A stretch of 64,000 bases of DNA from JBJXGV01 sp046160485 (GCA_046160485.1 JBJXGV010000012.1:248001-312000), one strand, 5' to 3'; shown: positions 36,850 through 45,292, numbered from the stretch's first letter. Program-made: numbers and translations. The notes: generated by a model from the sequence alone, not told the origin.

Positions 36850-37439
36850 AAGGGCAGGCGGATCACTTCTTTCGTAAAGCGAAGGCCGAGGGCTACGAGG
36901 CGCGATCGATCTACAAGCTTTCGGCGGTCGACGCGCGGCACAAGATTCTGCGGCGCAGCGATCGCGTGCTCGACTTGGGCGCGTCGCCCGGATCGTGGGC
37001 GCAGTACGCGCTCGAGAGAATCGGTCTGGAGGGTTTGCTCGTCGCGGTCGACATCAAGCCCGCGAACAAATCGATGCCGGCGAACGCGCACTTCGTGCTC
37101 GCCGATTGCCTCGATCCAGGCGCCGTCGAGAAGCTGCTGCCGCACGGGCCGTTCGACGTGCTCCTGTCGGACATGGCGCCGCGCACGACCGGCGTCCCCT
37201 TCTCCGACCACTGCAACTCGATCGAACTCGGACGTGCAGCCCTTACGCTCGCGGCGGCTCTCCTGCGTCCCGGCGGCACGGCGTTCGTGAAGCTCTTCGA
37301 GGGCGAAGATTTTCCTGCCTACCGCACGGAGTTCGCCGCGCGCTTCGAGCGCGCGACGATCGAGAAACCCGCCGCGAGCCGCAAGGACTCGGTCGAGACG
37401 TTCCTCCTCGGCAAGGGACACCGCGCCGGGACGCGCTAA
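36846..37439 (+). CDS. rlmE: 23S rRNA (uridine-2'-O)-methyltransferase RlmE
   Basis: A 197-residue FtsJ/RrmJ-family methyltransferase. The K-D-K-E tetrad is visible: Lys in SIYKLSAVD, Asp in LLSDMAPRTTG, Lys in AFVKLFEGED and Glu in DSVETFL. The SAM site is LDLGASPGSWAQY. It is predicted to methylate U2552-equivalent in 23S rRNA. The start overlaps the Nudix stop (ATGA). The 3' end overlaps that of the convergent lat gene by four bases. Confidence 0.95.
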   Translation: MKGQADHFFRKAKAEGYEARSIYKLSAVDARHKILRRSDRVLDLGASPGSWAQYALERIGLEGLLVAVDIKPANKSMPANAHFVLADCLDPGAVEKLLPHGPFDVLLSDMAPRTTGVPFSDHCNSIELGRAALTLAAALLRPGGTAFVKLFEGEDFPAYRTEFAARFERATIEKPAASRKDSVETFLLGKGHRAGTR

Positions 37440-38776
37440 ATCGTCTTAAGCGCCTCGCGAATCCGCTCGATACCCGTGTCGACTTCAGCACGCGTGATGT
37501 TGAGCGCGGGGCGGAATCGCACGGAGCGTTCGCCGCATCCGAGCATGAGAATGCCCTTCTCGCGCGCCGCCCGCAAAAACTTCTGCCGGCGCTCTTCGCT
37601 CGGCAGATCGAACGCGCACATCAGTCCGCGCCCGCGCGCACCCGTCACGATTCCGCCGAACTCCTTCGCAAACGACTCGAGGTGATCGAGAAGGTGCGCG
37701 CCGACGACGCGCGAGTTCTCGACGAGTCCCTCTTCTTCGATGATTTCGAGATACGCCGCGGAGCGAACCATGTCGGCAAGGTTGCCGCCCCACGTGGAAT
37801 TGATGCGCGACGACACCTTGAAGACGCCTTCGACATCGTCGAGGCGGCGGCTTGCGAGCATCCCGCAGATCTGCATCTTCTTTCCGAACGCGAGAAGATC
37901 AGGCTCGAACCCAAAATTCTGATAGGCCCACCAAGTGCCGGTCATGCCGACCCCTGTCTGGACTTCGTCGACGATGAAGAGGATCTCGTTGTCGGCCGTG
38001 ATACGCCGCAGTTCGCGAAGGAACTCGCCGCGGAAATGATTGTCGCCCCCTTCGCCCTGCACGGGTTCGATGATGAGCGCCGCGATGTCGTCGCCGTGGC
38101 GCGCGATCGCGTCGCGAATCTCCGAGAGAGCCTGCGCCTCCGCAGCCGCGACGCGCGCGGTCGATTCGGGCGTGACCGGGAACTCGATCTTCGGGTTCGA
38201 GATGCGCGGCCAATCGAACTTCGTGAAGAATCGCGTCTTCACCGGATCCGTGTTCGTGAGCGAGAGGGTATAGCCCGTGCGGCCGTGAAACGCCTGGCGG
38301 AAGTGGATGATCTGCGTTCCGACCTCGGTCTTGTGCCCCTTCGCGAAGTTCTTCTGAACCTTCCAGTCGAAAGCCGCTTTCAAAGTGTTCTCGACGCCGA
38401 GCGCGCCGCCCGCGACGAGAAACAGGTGCGGCATCGACTCCGGCATCGCGACGCGCGCGAACGTGTCGACGAACTCGCCCATCTCGACCGTGTAGAGGTC
38501 GGAGTTCGTGACGTTGTCCGTCGCGGCGCGAAGAACCTTGCGTTGATGCTCGGGAGTTCGCAGCCGAGGATGGTTGTATCCCACGGGCGCGGACGCGAAG
38601 AAGCTGTAGAAATCGAGAAACGTCTCTCCGCTCCGGGCGTCGACGAGCCAGACACCCTGGCTCTTGTCGAGGTCGATGACCATCTTGAAGCCATCGACGA
38701 GCATGTTGCGCCCCAACACCTCGTGCACATTGCCGGCGGTAACTTCCGCCCGGTCCTTCAACGTTTTCTGCGTCAT
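37436..38776 (-). CDS. lat: L-lysine 6-transaminase
   Basis: A 446-residue class III aminotransferase, full length for the lysine epsilon-aminotransferase family. The PLP lysine lies in AFGKKMQICG (Lys299/Lys300; by family precedent the second), and IVDEVQTGVG holds the cofactor Asp. The segment MVIDLDKSQGVWLVDA and the C-terminal RFRPALNI are also typical of LAT. It transfers the epsilon-amino group of lysine to 2-oxoglutarate, giving piperideine-6-carboxylate, for lysine catabolism or osmolyte/secondary metabolism. It is the last gene of a coupled operon with yqeB and a MocA-like gene; its ATG overlaps the yqeB stop. Confidence 0.92.
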   Translation of the reverse strand: MTQKTLKDRAEVTAGNVHEVLGRNMLVDGFKMVIDLDKSQGVWLVDARSGETFLDFYSFFASAPVGYNHPRLRTPEHQRKVLRAATDNVTNSDLYTVEMGEFVDTFARVAMPESMPHLFLVAGGALGVENTLKAAFDWKVQKNFAKGHKTEVGTQIIHFRQAFHGRTGYTLSLTNTDPVKTRFFTKFDWPRISNPKIEFPVTPESTARVAAAEAQALSEIRDAIARHGDDIAALIIEPVQGEGGDNHFRGEFLRELRRITADNEILFIVDEVQTGVGMTGTWWAYQNFGFEPDLLAFGKKMQICGMLASRRLDDVEGVFKVSSRINSTWGGNLADMVRSAAYLEIIEEEGLVENSRVVGAHLLDHLESFAKEFGGIVTGARGRGLMCAFDLPSEERRQKFLRAAREKGILMLGCGERSVRFRPALNITRAEVDTGIERIREALKTI

Positions 38777-39612
38777 GACTCACCTTCCTCTGAATGAAAG
38801 TCCGCCATCCAATTCTCGCGGAACCGAAAAATCGCCTCGAGTACTCCGCCCGCGACGGCGCGCGACTTGTCGCTGATCTCGCGGATCGCATGCGCGTCGG
38901 CGCGAGGGTCGACATCGCCGAGCTTCATTCCTGCGCGAACCGCCACGCCATCCCACAAAAGTCCGCGCAGGATCCCGTCCGTGCGCGCCGCGACATCGTG
39001 TCCGTCGATGCGCCCGACGACCGCGCCGCACAGGACGCGCTCGCCCACCCGCACCGCGCCGCGAAACACGCCGCTCGCCGGCGCGCGCAATACCCGTTCC
39101 TCCGCCGCGCCGCCGATCTCCCCCGGCGTGCCGGTATTCTCCGCCGCGGCGCCCGACGTGATCACGCGGCCGAGACGATGGCCGCGATGCGTTTCGATGA
39201 CCGCGTGCGCATCGCGGCCCGCAACGTGTCCGGGCCCGAGCGCGATTACGAGCGGCGCGTCCGCGATTCGCGACGATCCGGGCCGCTTCGCGAGGATCGC
39301 GTCGACGACGACCGCCGGTCGCAGGCGCCGCATCGCCAGCGCGTCCGGATCGACGAGCACCGGGATCTCCCCAGCCGCGAGCGTGCGCGCGATCGCCGCG
39401 TCGTCATCCGCGGGGTCGACACGCCGCGCGATGAGACCTTCGACTTCGTGGCTGCCGGTGAAGATCGCCGTCGCGAATGAAACCGTGTGCCGCACGAGCG
39501 TCGGCGCGGCCACATCGAGAATCACGACGCGAAAGCCGCTGACGCGAAGGCGATGCGCGACGCCGCTGCCGAGATCGCCGCCGCCGCGAACGAACACGAG
39601 AGGGAACGTCAT
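38773..39612 (-). CDS. yqeB: YqeB/EF2563-family molybdenum-hydroxylase accessory protein
   Basis: A 279-residue protein with the N-terminal FVRGGGDLGSGVAHRL (Rossmann-like) and later MVIALGPGHVAG-type segment (IALGPGHVAGRDAHAVIETHRGH), both hallmarks of the EF2563/YqeB family linked to selenium-dependent molybdenum hydroxylases. The ATG at 39612 overlaps the upstream stop (ATGA), and its own stop overlaps the lat ATG. No hydroxylase subunit or selenium gene is present in the window. The role here is unknown; family knowledge suggests maturation of a molybdenum enzyme. Confidence 0.88.
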   Translation of the reverse strand: MTFPLVFVRGGGDLGSGVAHRLRVSGFRVVILDVAAPTLVRHTVSFATAIFTGSHEVEGLIARRVDPADDDAAIARTLAAGEIPVLVDPDALAMRRLRPAVVVDAILAKRPGSSRIADAPLVIALGPGHVAGRDAHAVIETHRGHRLGRVITSGAAAENTGTPGEIGGAAEERVLRAPASGVFRGAVRVGERVLCGAVVGRIDGHDVAARTDGILRGLLWDGVAVRAGMKLGDVDPRADAHAIREISDKSRAVAGGVLEAIFRFRENWMADFHSEEGES

Positions 39613-40295
39613 GCAGGCGAATCCTCCCATGGCGCGCCGCGCTCCATTGCCAAGAGCCGGCGATAGTCGTCCGGCGTGTCGACGCGAAACTGCGTCGCCG
39701 CATCCTCGATCGGTACGTACGCCGCGTTCCGCCAGTGCGCCGAGATCAGGTCGAGCGCGCCGCGATCACCGCGTAGCGCGAACAACTGTTCAAAGAGCAT
39801 CCGGCGGAAGAGCACCGGGTTTCCTTTCAAGTATCGCGCTTCACGCGCGTCGAGCTGCGCCGCCGCGGCGATCGGTGCCCCCGCTGGGCCGCGGACCTCT
39901 TCGCGCTCGGCGGCATCGAGAACCGCGTCGATCAACGCGACGCTCATGAGCGGCTGGTCGCCGAGCAGAAAGAGCGCTCCCGGCGCGATCCTCGGAAACT
40001 CCGAGATCGCCGCGAGCCCCGCGCGAATCGACTCGCTCCGTCCGAGCGCGTAGTTCTCATTCACGACGCAACGCACGCGAGCATCCAGCGGCACGGCCGC
40101 GCGAAGCGGGTCGGCGAACGCCCCCAGCACGACGACCACTTCAGAGAGCCGCGATGCGAGCGCGGTATCAACAACGTGTGCAAGGAGGGGACGCCCCCGA
40201 AACGTGAGGAGGAGCTTGGGGCCGAGCTCTCCCATCCGACTCGAGAGACCGGCCGCTTGGATAACTCCCGGGAACTCGGATCGGATTCCTCGCAT
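39609..40295 (-). CDS. MocA-like molybdenum cofactor nucleotidyltransferase
   Basis: A 228-residue protein of the MobA/MocA nucleotidyltransferase type. The nucleotide loop is AAGLSSRMG with the following PKLLL, and LLGDQPL carries the metal-binding Asp. YLKGNPVLFRR and DTPDDYRRL are typical of MocA, which transfers CMP to molybdopterin for the xanthine dehydrogenase family. It is the first gene of the coupled yqeB-lat operon. No ribosome binding site is obvious before the ATG at 40295. Confidence 0.85.
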   Translation of the reverse strand: MRGIRSEFPGVIQAAGLSSRMGELGPKLLLTFRGRPLLAHVVDTALASRLSEVVVVLGAFADPLRAAVPLDARVRCVVNENYALGRSESIRAGLAAISEFPRIAPGALFLLGDQPLMSVALIDAVLDAAEREEVRGPAGAPIAAAAQLDAREARYLKGNPVLFRRMLFEQLFALRGDRGALDLISAHWRNAAYVPIEDAATQFRVDTPDDYRRLLAMERGAPWEDSPA

Positions 40296-40452
40296 ATGGC
40301 ATTGGCCGCGCCGTGAAGCCGCGAGTGATTTTACTCGATGCCGCAGACGCTTGCCAGCGGTTTGACGCTTGCGCGCAGAGCGGCGCGTTTGCTACGCGCA
40401 CGGGACGCGTTTTCTGGCTTTGCTCCATGCCCGATGCTAACCTGTCGCCCCG

Positions 40453-41982
40453 ATGAAGGGTCTGTTTCTCAATGTGGAGCACGCGGAGTCCGAGATCGCG
40501 CGGATCGACTCCCTGATCGGCACGCGCGCGCACATCACGAAAGTCGGTCACACGGCATTCGGCCAGATCGTCGTGAACCACCATCCCGTCGCGTGGCCCG
40601 ACGGGCCGGTTATCGACGCCAGAAGCGAAGGCATTTTCGCGGCGGCGTCGGGCTGGTTTTCGTTTCGCGGACGCCTCGGCGACCTACGCGCGTTCGCGCG
40701 CGCGTTCGCGGGAGCGCGTACGAGCGACGAACGGGAACGCGTCCTCGCGGAAATCGACGCTGGCGCGTTCGTGATCCTCATCGACACCCCCGCGGGCCCC
40801 GCGATCGTCACCGATCCGTTCGGCCTGCATCCGCATTACTTTGTCGACACGCCGCTTTCGCGAATCGCGCCGTCGCCGCACTTCCTCAAGGACGGGCGCG
40901 CTCAGCACGCCGGCGCCGCCGCGATTCTTCGCGCGAAGAACCACCTCTTCGGAAACCTCACTGCGTACGAAGGTATCGAGCGCCTCGAACCCGGCTCGGT
41001 AATCACACGGGGCGGCGTCGCGCGATACTTCCGTTACGAGAGCGGGCTCGACGACGCTCGCCGGCTTCCCGCGACGCTCGGCGCGGCGTTGACGCCTTTC
41101 GCCGCGAAGAAGACGATACTGCCGATCTCAGGCGGACTCGATTCGCGCCTGATCGCGCTCTGTGGACGCTTCGATTACGGCTACACCTTCGGACCGCGCG
41201 ACACCGGTGACCGACCCGTCGCGCGCCGGTTCGCGAGCCGATTCGGCGACTATCGCGAGTTCTCGCTGCTCGAGCTCGATTACCCGCAGGCTCACCGCGA
41301 CGCCGCGAACATGATCTTCGACGGCGTTTGCGAAAAGCCGTTCGCCGAGGTGGTCAGCGTCTATCGGCATTTACACGCGGCGTGGGGCGCGGATTGCTTC
41401 TTCTTCGACGGGTATCTCGGCGACGTTCTCCAGCGTGCGACCTATCTGACGTACGGCGGCGTCGCGGGCTCGATCGCGAAGCTGCTCCCGTGGATCACAC
41501 TCGCGCGATTCGACGCGCTCACGATTCTGCGCCGGCGCCACGCAAAGCTCTCCCCCGAGAGTTTTCGCGTGGTCGCCGACTGCTTCGAACGCACCGTCGG
41601 AACGATGCCGATCGACGCGCCGCACAAACTCCTCCTCTTCGAAATTTTGTATGGGCGCGGCGCGCGCTACTCGATCAACGGCGGCTCAGTCCTCTCCGGG
41701 CAATACTGGCCGGCAGTACAGGCGTTCTTCCTGCCGCCGGCTTTCCGGCTGCTGTTCGGACAAGATATGGCGGAGTCTCTCTTCTACCGGACAGTGCGAA
41801 GGGCCTGGAGCGAAGTGCCGCGCGACACCGCCGACGTGCCGACCTACTCCGGATTCAAGCCGCACTGGAACGCGCACCGCAGCCGAGCCACGATGCTCGT
41901 CGTTAAGGGACTCGGCAAAGCGGGGCTCTACAATCGAGCGGTCTCGTACGAGAGCGAAATCCCGCGCATCCGCTGGAGCTGA
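40453..41982 (+). CDS. Asparagine-synthetase-like protein without the glutaminase cysteine
   Basis: A 509-residue protein with the two-domain plan of asparagine synthetase B. The N-terminal region (~1-205) has the class II amidotransferase-like fold features (GWFSFRGRLGD, VTDPFGLHPHYF) but begins MKGLFL, so the Cys2 nucleophile is missing. The C-terminal AMP-forming domain has the PP-loop SGGLDS (226-231). Ammonia from another source, or a different amide or isopeptide-forming reaction, is implied. It stands alone, 157 bases from the divergent mocA-like gene; in that gap no clear promoter pair was found. Confidence 0.82.
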   Translation: MKGLFLNVEHAESEIARIDSLIGTRAHITKVGHTAFGQIVVNHHPVAWPDGPVIDARSEGIFAAASGWFSFRGRLGDLRAFARAFAGARTSDERERVLAEIDAGAFVILIDTPAGPAIVTDPFGLHPHYFVDTPLSRIAPSPHFLKDGRAQHAGAAAILRAKNHLFGNLTAYEGIERLEPGSVITRGGVARYFRYESGLDDARRLPATLGAALTPFAAKKTILPISGGLDSRLIALCGRFDYGYTFGPRDTGDRPVARRFASRFGDYREFSLLELDYPQAHRDAANMIFDGVCEKPFAEVVSVYRHLHAAWGADCFFFDGYLGDVLQRATYLTYGGVAGSIAKLLPWITLARFDALTILRRRHAKLSPESFRVVADCFERTVGTMPIDAPHKLLLFEILYGRGARYSINGGSVLSGQYWPAVQAFFLPPAFRLLFGQDMAESLFYRTVRRAWSEVPRDTADVPTYSGFKPHWNAHRSRATMLVVKGLGKAGLYNRAVSYESEIPRIRWS

Positions 41983-42001
41983 TGCCGGCGCCGTGGCGCC
42001 C

Positions 42002-42790
42002 CTAGCGCGAGAAGAATCCCGCGTACCACTCGATGAGCGGGCCGCCCGTGAAGAGAACGAAGACCGCCGCTGGCGCGAGGAATGTGCCGAAGGGGATGCG
42101 CGTCTGGCGATCGCCCCCTTTCAACCGTATCAGCGCGATGCCGACAATCGCTCCCACGAACGACGACGCAAAGAGCGTAAGAAGCACACCCTTCCACCCG
42201 AGAAACGCGCCGAGCATCACGGCAAGCTTCACGTCGCCGCCGCCCATGCCTTCGACTTTTCGCAGCGCGAAGTACGCGGCGCCGATAGCCCACAGAATTC
42301 CCGATCCCACGACGGCGCCGATGAGACCGTCGACTATGCGCCCTTCGAGCGCCGCGCATGCAAGACCGAGAACCGCGCCGCTCAAGCTGATCTCATCGGG
42401 AATGATCTGAAAATCGAGATCGATGAGCGTGACGGCGATCATCGCCGCGAGGAAGAAGAGGTGAAACGGGAGCACGACGGACAATCCGTCGAGGCGGGCC
42501 GCCGCCGCGAAGAGGAGTGCGGTCGCGAGTTCGACCGCAGGATAACGCGCGGAGATCGGCGCACGGCAGAGGGCGCATTTGCCGCGCAAGAGGAGCCACG
42601 AAATCACCGGAACGTTCCACCACGGGGCGATCGCGCCGCCGCACGAGGTGCATCGCGACCGCGGACGAACGACCGAGAGTTCGCGCGGCAGCCGATAGAT
42701 GACGACGTTGAGAAAACTGCCGACGAGTAGCCCGAAAACAAACAGAAGCGCGGTGAGTTGCGGCGCGAACGAACTCGCGATCGGGGGCAT
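42002..42790 (-). CDS. pilD: Type IV prepilin peptidase / N-methyltransferase
   Basis: A 262-residue polytopic membrane enzyme of the A24 family. The N-terminal cytoplasmic domain has the two Cys pairs CTSCGG and CALCRAP. The catalytic aspartates are in LIDLDFQIIPDE and in GGGDVKLAVMLG. It cleaves and N-methylates prepilins or pseudopilins, implying a type IV pilus or type II secretion system elsewhere in the genome. It follows the uracil-DNA glycosylase gene by 10 bases and is probably cotranscribed with it. Confidence 0.93.
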   Translation of the reverse strand: MPPIASSFAPQLTALLFVFGLLVGSFLNVVIYRLPRELSVVRPRSRCTSCGGAIAPWWNVPVISWLLLRGKCALCRAPISARYPAVELATALLFAAAARLDGLSVVLPFHLFFLAAMIAVTLIDLDFQIIPDEISLSGAVLGLACAALEGRIVDGLIGAVVGSGILWAIGAAYFALRKVEGMGGGDVKLAVMLGAFLGWKGVLLTLFASSFVGAIVGIALIRLKGGDRQTRIPFGTFLAPAAVFVLFTGGPLIEWYAGFFSR

Positions 42791-42799
42791 TTCGCGGCG

Positions 42800-43435
42800 C
42801 TAAAAAAGGCTCGCTTGCTCGAAGCGGGCGCCGGTCTCCTTAGGCACGTCGGCGAGGGCTTTCAACTTCCGGAAATCGTCGGTGAGATCGTTGAGGAGTT
42901 CGTGGCGATAGAGAATTGCCGCCGGGTGATAGATCGGAAGGAGCGTCCAGCCCTCCCACGTCTGTACCTTCCCGCGGCTCTTGGTGATGCCCTTGAAATT
43001 CGAGATGAACAACTCCGACGCGGGATTTCCCATCGTCCCGATGACGCGCGGGCTGATGATTTTGATTTGTTCGAGGAGGTATTCGCGGCAGAGTTCGATT
43101 TCTCCGCGCAGCGGCGTGCGGTTGTTCGGCGGACGGCACTTGAGCACGTTCGCGATGTAGATTTCCTCGCGCACGAGGCCAACGACCGCGAGAACCTTGT
43201 TTAAGAGATTGCCGGCCGCGCCGACGAACGGGACGCCCTTCTGGTCTTCGTGGAATCCGGGCGCCTCGCCGATCAGCATGATGCGTGCGTCGGGATCGCC
43301 GCTACCGAAGACGAAACGCGTTCGCGTCGCACCGAGCGGACACTTCATGCAGTCTTTGATTCGATCGTGAAAACGCGATAGTCGCGCCCCGCGCGTCTGG
43401 TCGGTTGGGTCTTCCGTCGAGAGTCGTTTCGTCAA
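42800..43435 (-). CDS. Family-4 uracil-DNA glycosylase (Fe-S)
   Basis: A 211-residue enzyme. The four Fe-S ligands are Cys29 and Cys32 (CMKC), Cys100 (KCRPPNNRTP) and Cys116 (ELCREY). The active-site motif is GEAPGFHEDQKGVPFVG and the DNA-binding motif is PIYHPAAIL. It removes uracil from DNA for base excision repair. The start appears to be TTG at 43435. The 75-base gap to the next gene upstream (43436-43510) shows nothing notable. Confidence 0.93.
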   Translation of the reverse strand: MTKRLSTEDPTDQTRGARLSRFHDRIKDCMKCPLGATRTRFVFGSGDPDARIMLIGEAPGFHEDQKGVPFVGAAGNLLNKVLAVVGLVREEIYIANVLKCRPPNNRTPLRGEIELCREYLLEQIKIISPRVIGTMGNPASELFISNFKGITKSRGKVQTWEGWTLLPIYHPAAILYRHELLNDLTDDFRKLKALADVPKETGARFEQASLF

Positions 43436-43510
43436 CGCGGCACGTTCTCCAGGCGATCAATCGGATGGCGGGGAACCTATCCGACGCATCGTGCCGCATC
43501 AAGCAGAGAA

Positions 43511-43942
43511 TTAGCCGCCAGCCACGATCGGGCGCCAGCCCGTCTCCACTTTTCTGACGAGCTCCTCCGCATCCATCAAGTCGTCGAAGGCGACAACCAG
43601 CCACTTCTCGGCGCCCTTCGCCTTCGCAAGCCGATTCAGCCGTTCGGCAAGGTGCGCGTTTTTCATCATGGCGTTCGTCGCGACTTCGATAAGGATCAGC
43701 CTTTTGTCGGTTTTCACGGTCATGCACGGCGCGAGGCCCAAGACGGGATCCGGCTGCGGGCCGGAGAATCCCTGAACGCGCACATCCGTTCCGTCCTTGT
43801 CGAACATGACCTGGGCCGCGCGGAGCAGCGCCTTGTATGCCGGACTTGTTGCGCGCAAGAACATGAGGTCTCGGGCCGCTTCGGACGCGCGCGCAAAATG
43901 ATCGTCGCGGATTTCATCGTCCACCTTGTCGTCGTCTACCAA
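43511..43942 (-). CDS. Conserved-looking protein of unknown function (143 aa)
   Basis: No family was recognised. The protein is acidic at the N-terminus (VDDDKVDDEIRDDH) and has a compact alpha/beta middle: DVRVQGFSGPQPDPVLG, then LILIEVATNAMM, an amphipathic helix (HLAERLNRLAKAKG) and KWLVVAFDDLMD. The order strand-D-x(n)-E-x-A-helix is vaguely like PD-(D/E)XK nuclease or restriction-like folds, but this is weak. It starts with TTG, supported by GGAGG five bases upstream, 18 bases after the stop of the AAA+ gene, so it belongs to the same transcription unit. No signal peptide or membrane span. Confidence 0.7.
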   Translation of the reverse strand: MVDDDKVDDEIRDDHFARASEAARDLMFLRATSPAYKALLRAAQVMFDKDGTDVRVQGFSGPQPDPVLGLAPCMTVKTDKRLILIEVATNAMMKNAHLAERLNRLAKAKGAEKWLVVAFDDLMDAEELVRKVETGWRPIVAGG

Positions 43943-43960
43943 CTTTGCCTCCGTGGAATT

Positions 43961-44743
43961 TCAGTCCCTACTGCGAATGACGAGTGGGCGTCCCGGCTCG
44001 GAGAGAAGCATCGCTTGTCGAAGGCAGTTCAAAAGTTCGCGCACATTTCCATGCCAAGGGTTGCGCAGGATGCGACGCCACGCCGATGCGGAGATCGTCG
44101 GAACAGGCATGCGCAATTCCGCCGAGAGCGCGCCGATCAGATCGCTCACGACGAAGAGAACGTCGGCCGCGCGGCTTCGCAATGGGGGCACGGTCAGCAC
44201 GATCGAGTCGGAACGCCCTTCGGGTGGCGCGGACCAACTCGAACGGTGGTTCCATCTCTCTCCGATCGGGCTCCGCGCCGCGATAAGAAGAGGCCGGACT
44301 CCGCCGATTGTCCCCGAATGCCGCTCCATCCACTCGTTGAACACGTGCTGTGTGGCCGGCGGCAATAGATCGGGATTCCTGATGTAAAGAGTCAGCGGGC
44401 TTGCGTCACGCCGCAGCGCGCGTTCGGCGCCGAAAAGTGCGGCGGCGAGTCGCTCGGCACGCAGCTCGGCACCGTGGAGGCACTCGAATCGATTCGCAAG
44501 CCCCCATTTGAGCTCGTGGACGCGTCGCGCGAAATACTCCTTCCCGACGCCGGATTCGCCCTGGATCGTGATCGGGCATGAACTTCGTGCGGCGCGCCGT
44601 ACGCCGCAGATCAGATCCTGAAGCGCTGGATCGACACTCCGCTCGTCGAGCTCCTCCCGAAGGGACGGTCGCGCGATTTGCCACGATCGTCCCGGGGAGG
44701 GGCCAGGTGAAGTGTTATGGACGGCCAGGGCCGGTCGGGTCAT
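43961..44743 (-). CDS. Degenerate sigma54-activator-like AAA+ protein
   Basis: A ~260-residue stand-alone AAA+ domain of the sigma54-interaction type. The Walker A loop GESGVGKE is intact, and the end is typical (NPWHGNVRELLNCLRQAMLL). The signature GAFTGA loop is absent: LFGAERALRRDA stands where FGHEKGAFTGA is expected. Walker B (normally TLFLDEI) reads LTLYIRNPDL, so ATP hydrolysis is doubtful. There is no regulatory domain and no DNA-binding domain. The start at 44743 (GGCAGGAC just before it) overlaps the 3' end of the small peptide gene by 29 bases, implying coupling. It may be a partner or inhibitor of the large activator fusion upstream. Confidence 0.8.
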   Translation of the reverse strand: MTRPALAVHNTSPGPSPGRSWQIARPSLREELDERSVDPALQDLICGVRRAARSSCPITIQGESGVGKEYFARRVHELKWGLANRFECLHGAELRAERLAAALFGAERALRRDASPLTLYIRNPDLLPPATQHVFNEWMERHSGTIGGVRPLLIAARSPIGERWNHRSSWSAPPEGRSDSIVLTVPPLRSRAADVLFVVSDLIGALSAELRMPVPTISASAWRRILRNPWHGNVRELLNCLRQAMLLSEPGRPLVIRSRD

Positions 44744-44912
44744 GTCCTGCCGTTCCACAAGTGTCGCACTCCGCGAACGCAGCCACGGCGCCGATCGGAG
44801 ACTGCTGCGAGTTCGGAGCGGGTGCTAATCCCGCCGCGATCGCGATTGCAAGGACGATCATCCAGCCCAAAGTGGCACCGCGGGTGGTCTTCAGTTTTCC
44901 GAATTGGTTCAT
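44715..44912 (-). CDS. Small exported Cys-containing peptide (65 aa)
   Basis: The frame is open further upstream (to 45011), but the ATG at 44912 has GGGAGG about 8 bases before it and gives a sensible product. The N-terminus is basic (MNQFGKLKTTRG) and is followed by a hydrophobic core (WMIVLAIAIAAGLAPAP), then a possible cleavage near AAFA. The C-terminal tail is short and Gly/Pro/His rich with two Cys in ECDTCG. Either a secreted peptide or a single-span membrane peptide is possible. No family recognised. It overlaps the degenerate AAA+ gene and lies downstream of three palindromes. Confidence 0.6.
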   Translation of the reverse strand: MNQFGKLKTTRGATLGWMIVLAIAIAAGLAPAPNSQQSPIGAVAAFAECDTCGTAGHDPTGPGRP

Positions 44913-45135
44913 GATGAAAGCCTCCCTGATCGCAAAGCCTCGCCGCGCGGTGTCCAGCACGGTGCAGGACCGAACCGGCGCGAACTCGGTCGCGATTCTG
45001 GAAGATCCCATTGCAATCGCGAGACCGCGACGCCGCGAGGAAGTTCAGGTCAATGCGAGTCAGGTAACGCAATGCCAGATAAAACTTTGCAGCAATAATG
45101 GGAGAAATAACCCAATCGCGCGGCCGCGCTCACAT

Positions 45136-45151
45136 TCGTACGGGCGTACGA
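45136..45151. promoter_or_regulatory. CGTACG palindrome, copy 1
   Basis: A perfect inverted repeat: TCGTACG (45136-45142) and CGTACGA (45145-45151) around a GG centre. CGTACGGGCGTACGAT matches copy 3, read on the other strand, at 15 of 16 positions. It lies ~225 bases upstream of the small peptide gene. Likely an operator for a dimeric regulator. Confidence 0.55.
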
Positions 45152-45278
45152 TATCTATCGAGTCGCGCCAGACAGCCGCATGGTCTGCTGAGCTGCCGTG
45201 GACTCGATGACCCGTATAGCATTCTATTAAAAACACTTATGACATTATTGTGGATAGAGAGGACCGAGAGGGCGCGCA

Positions 45279-45292
45279 CGTACGTTTGTACG
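45279..45292. promoter_or_regulatory. CGTACG palindrome, copy 2
   Basis: CGTACG (45279-45284) and TGTACG (45287-45292) around TT form an inverted repeat with one G-T step. Its centre is 31 bases from the centre of copy 3, almost exactly three helical turns, as expected for two regulator dimers bound on the same face. Confidence 0.5.

Noticed and set aside
45063..45077. Possible sigma54 -24/-12 promoter on the - strand
   Set aside because: TGGCATTGCGTTACC has the -24 GG but CC where the essential -12 GC should be. A second weak candidate at 44942-44956 has GG and GC at the right distance but little else of the consensus.
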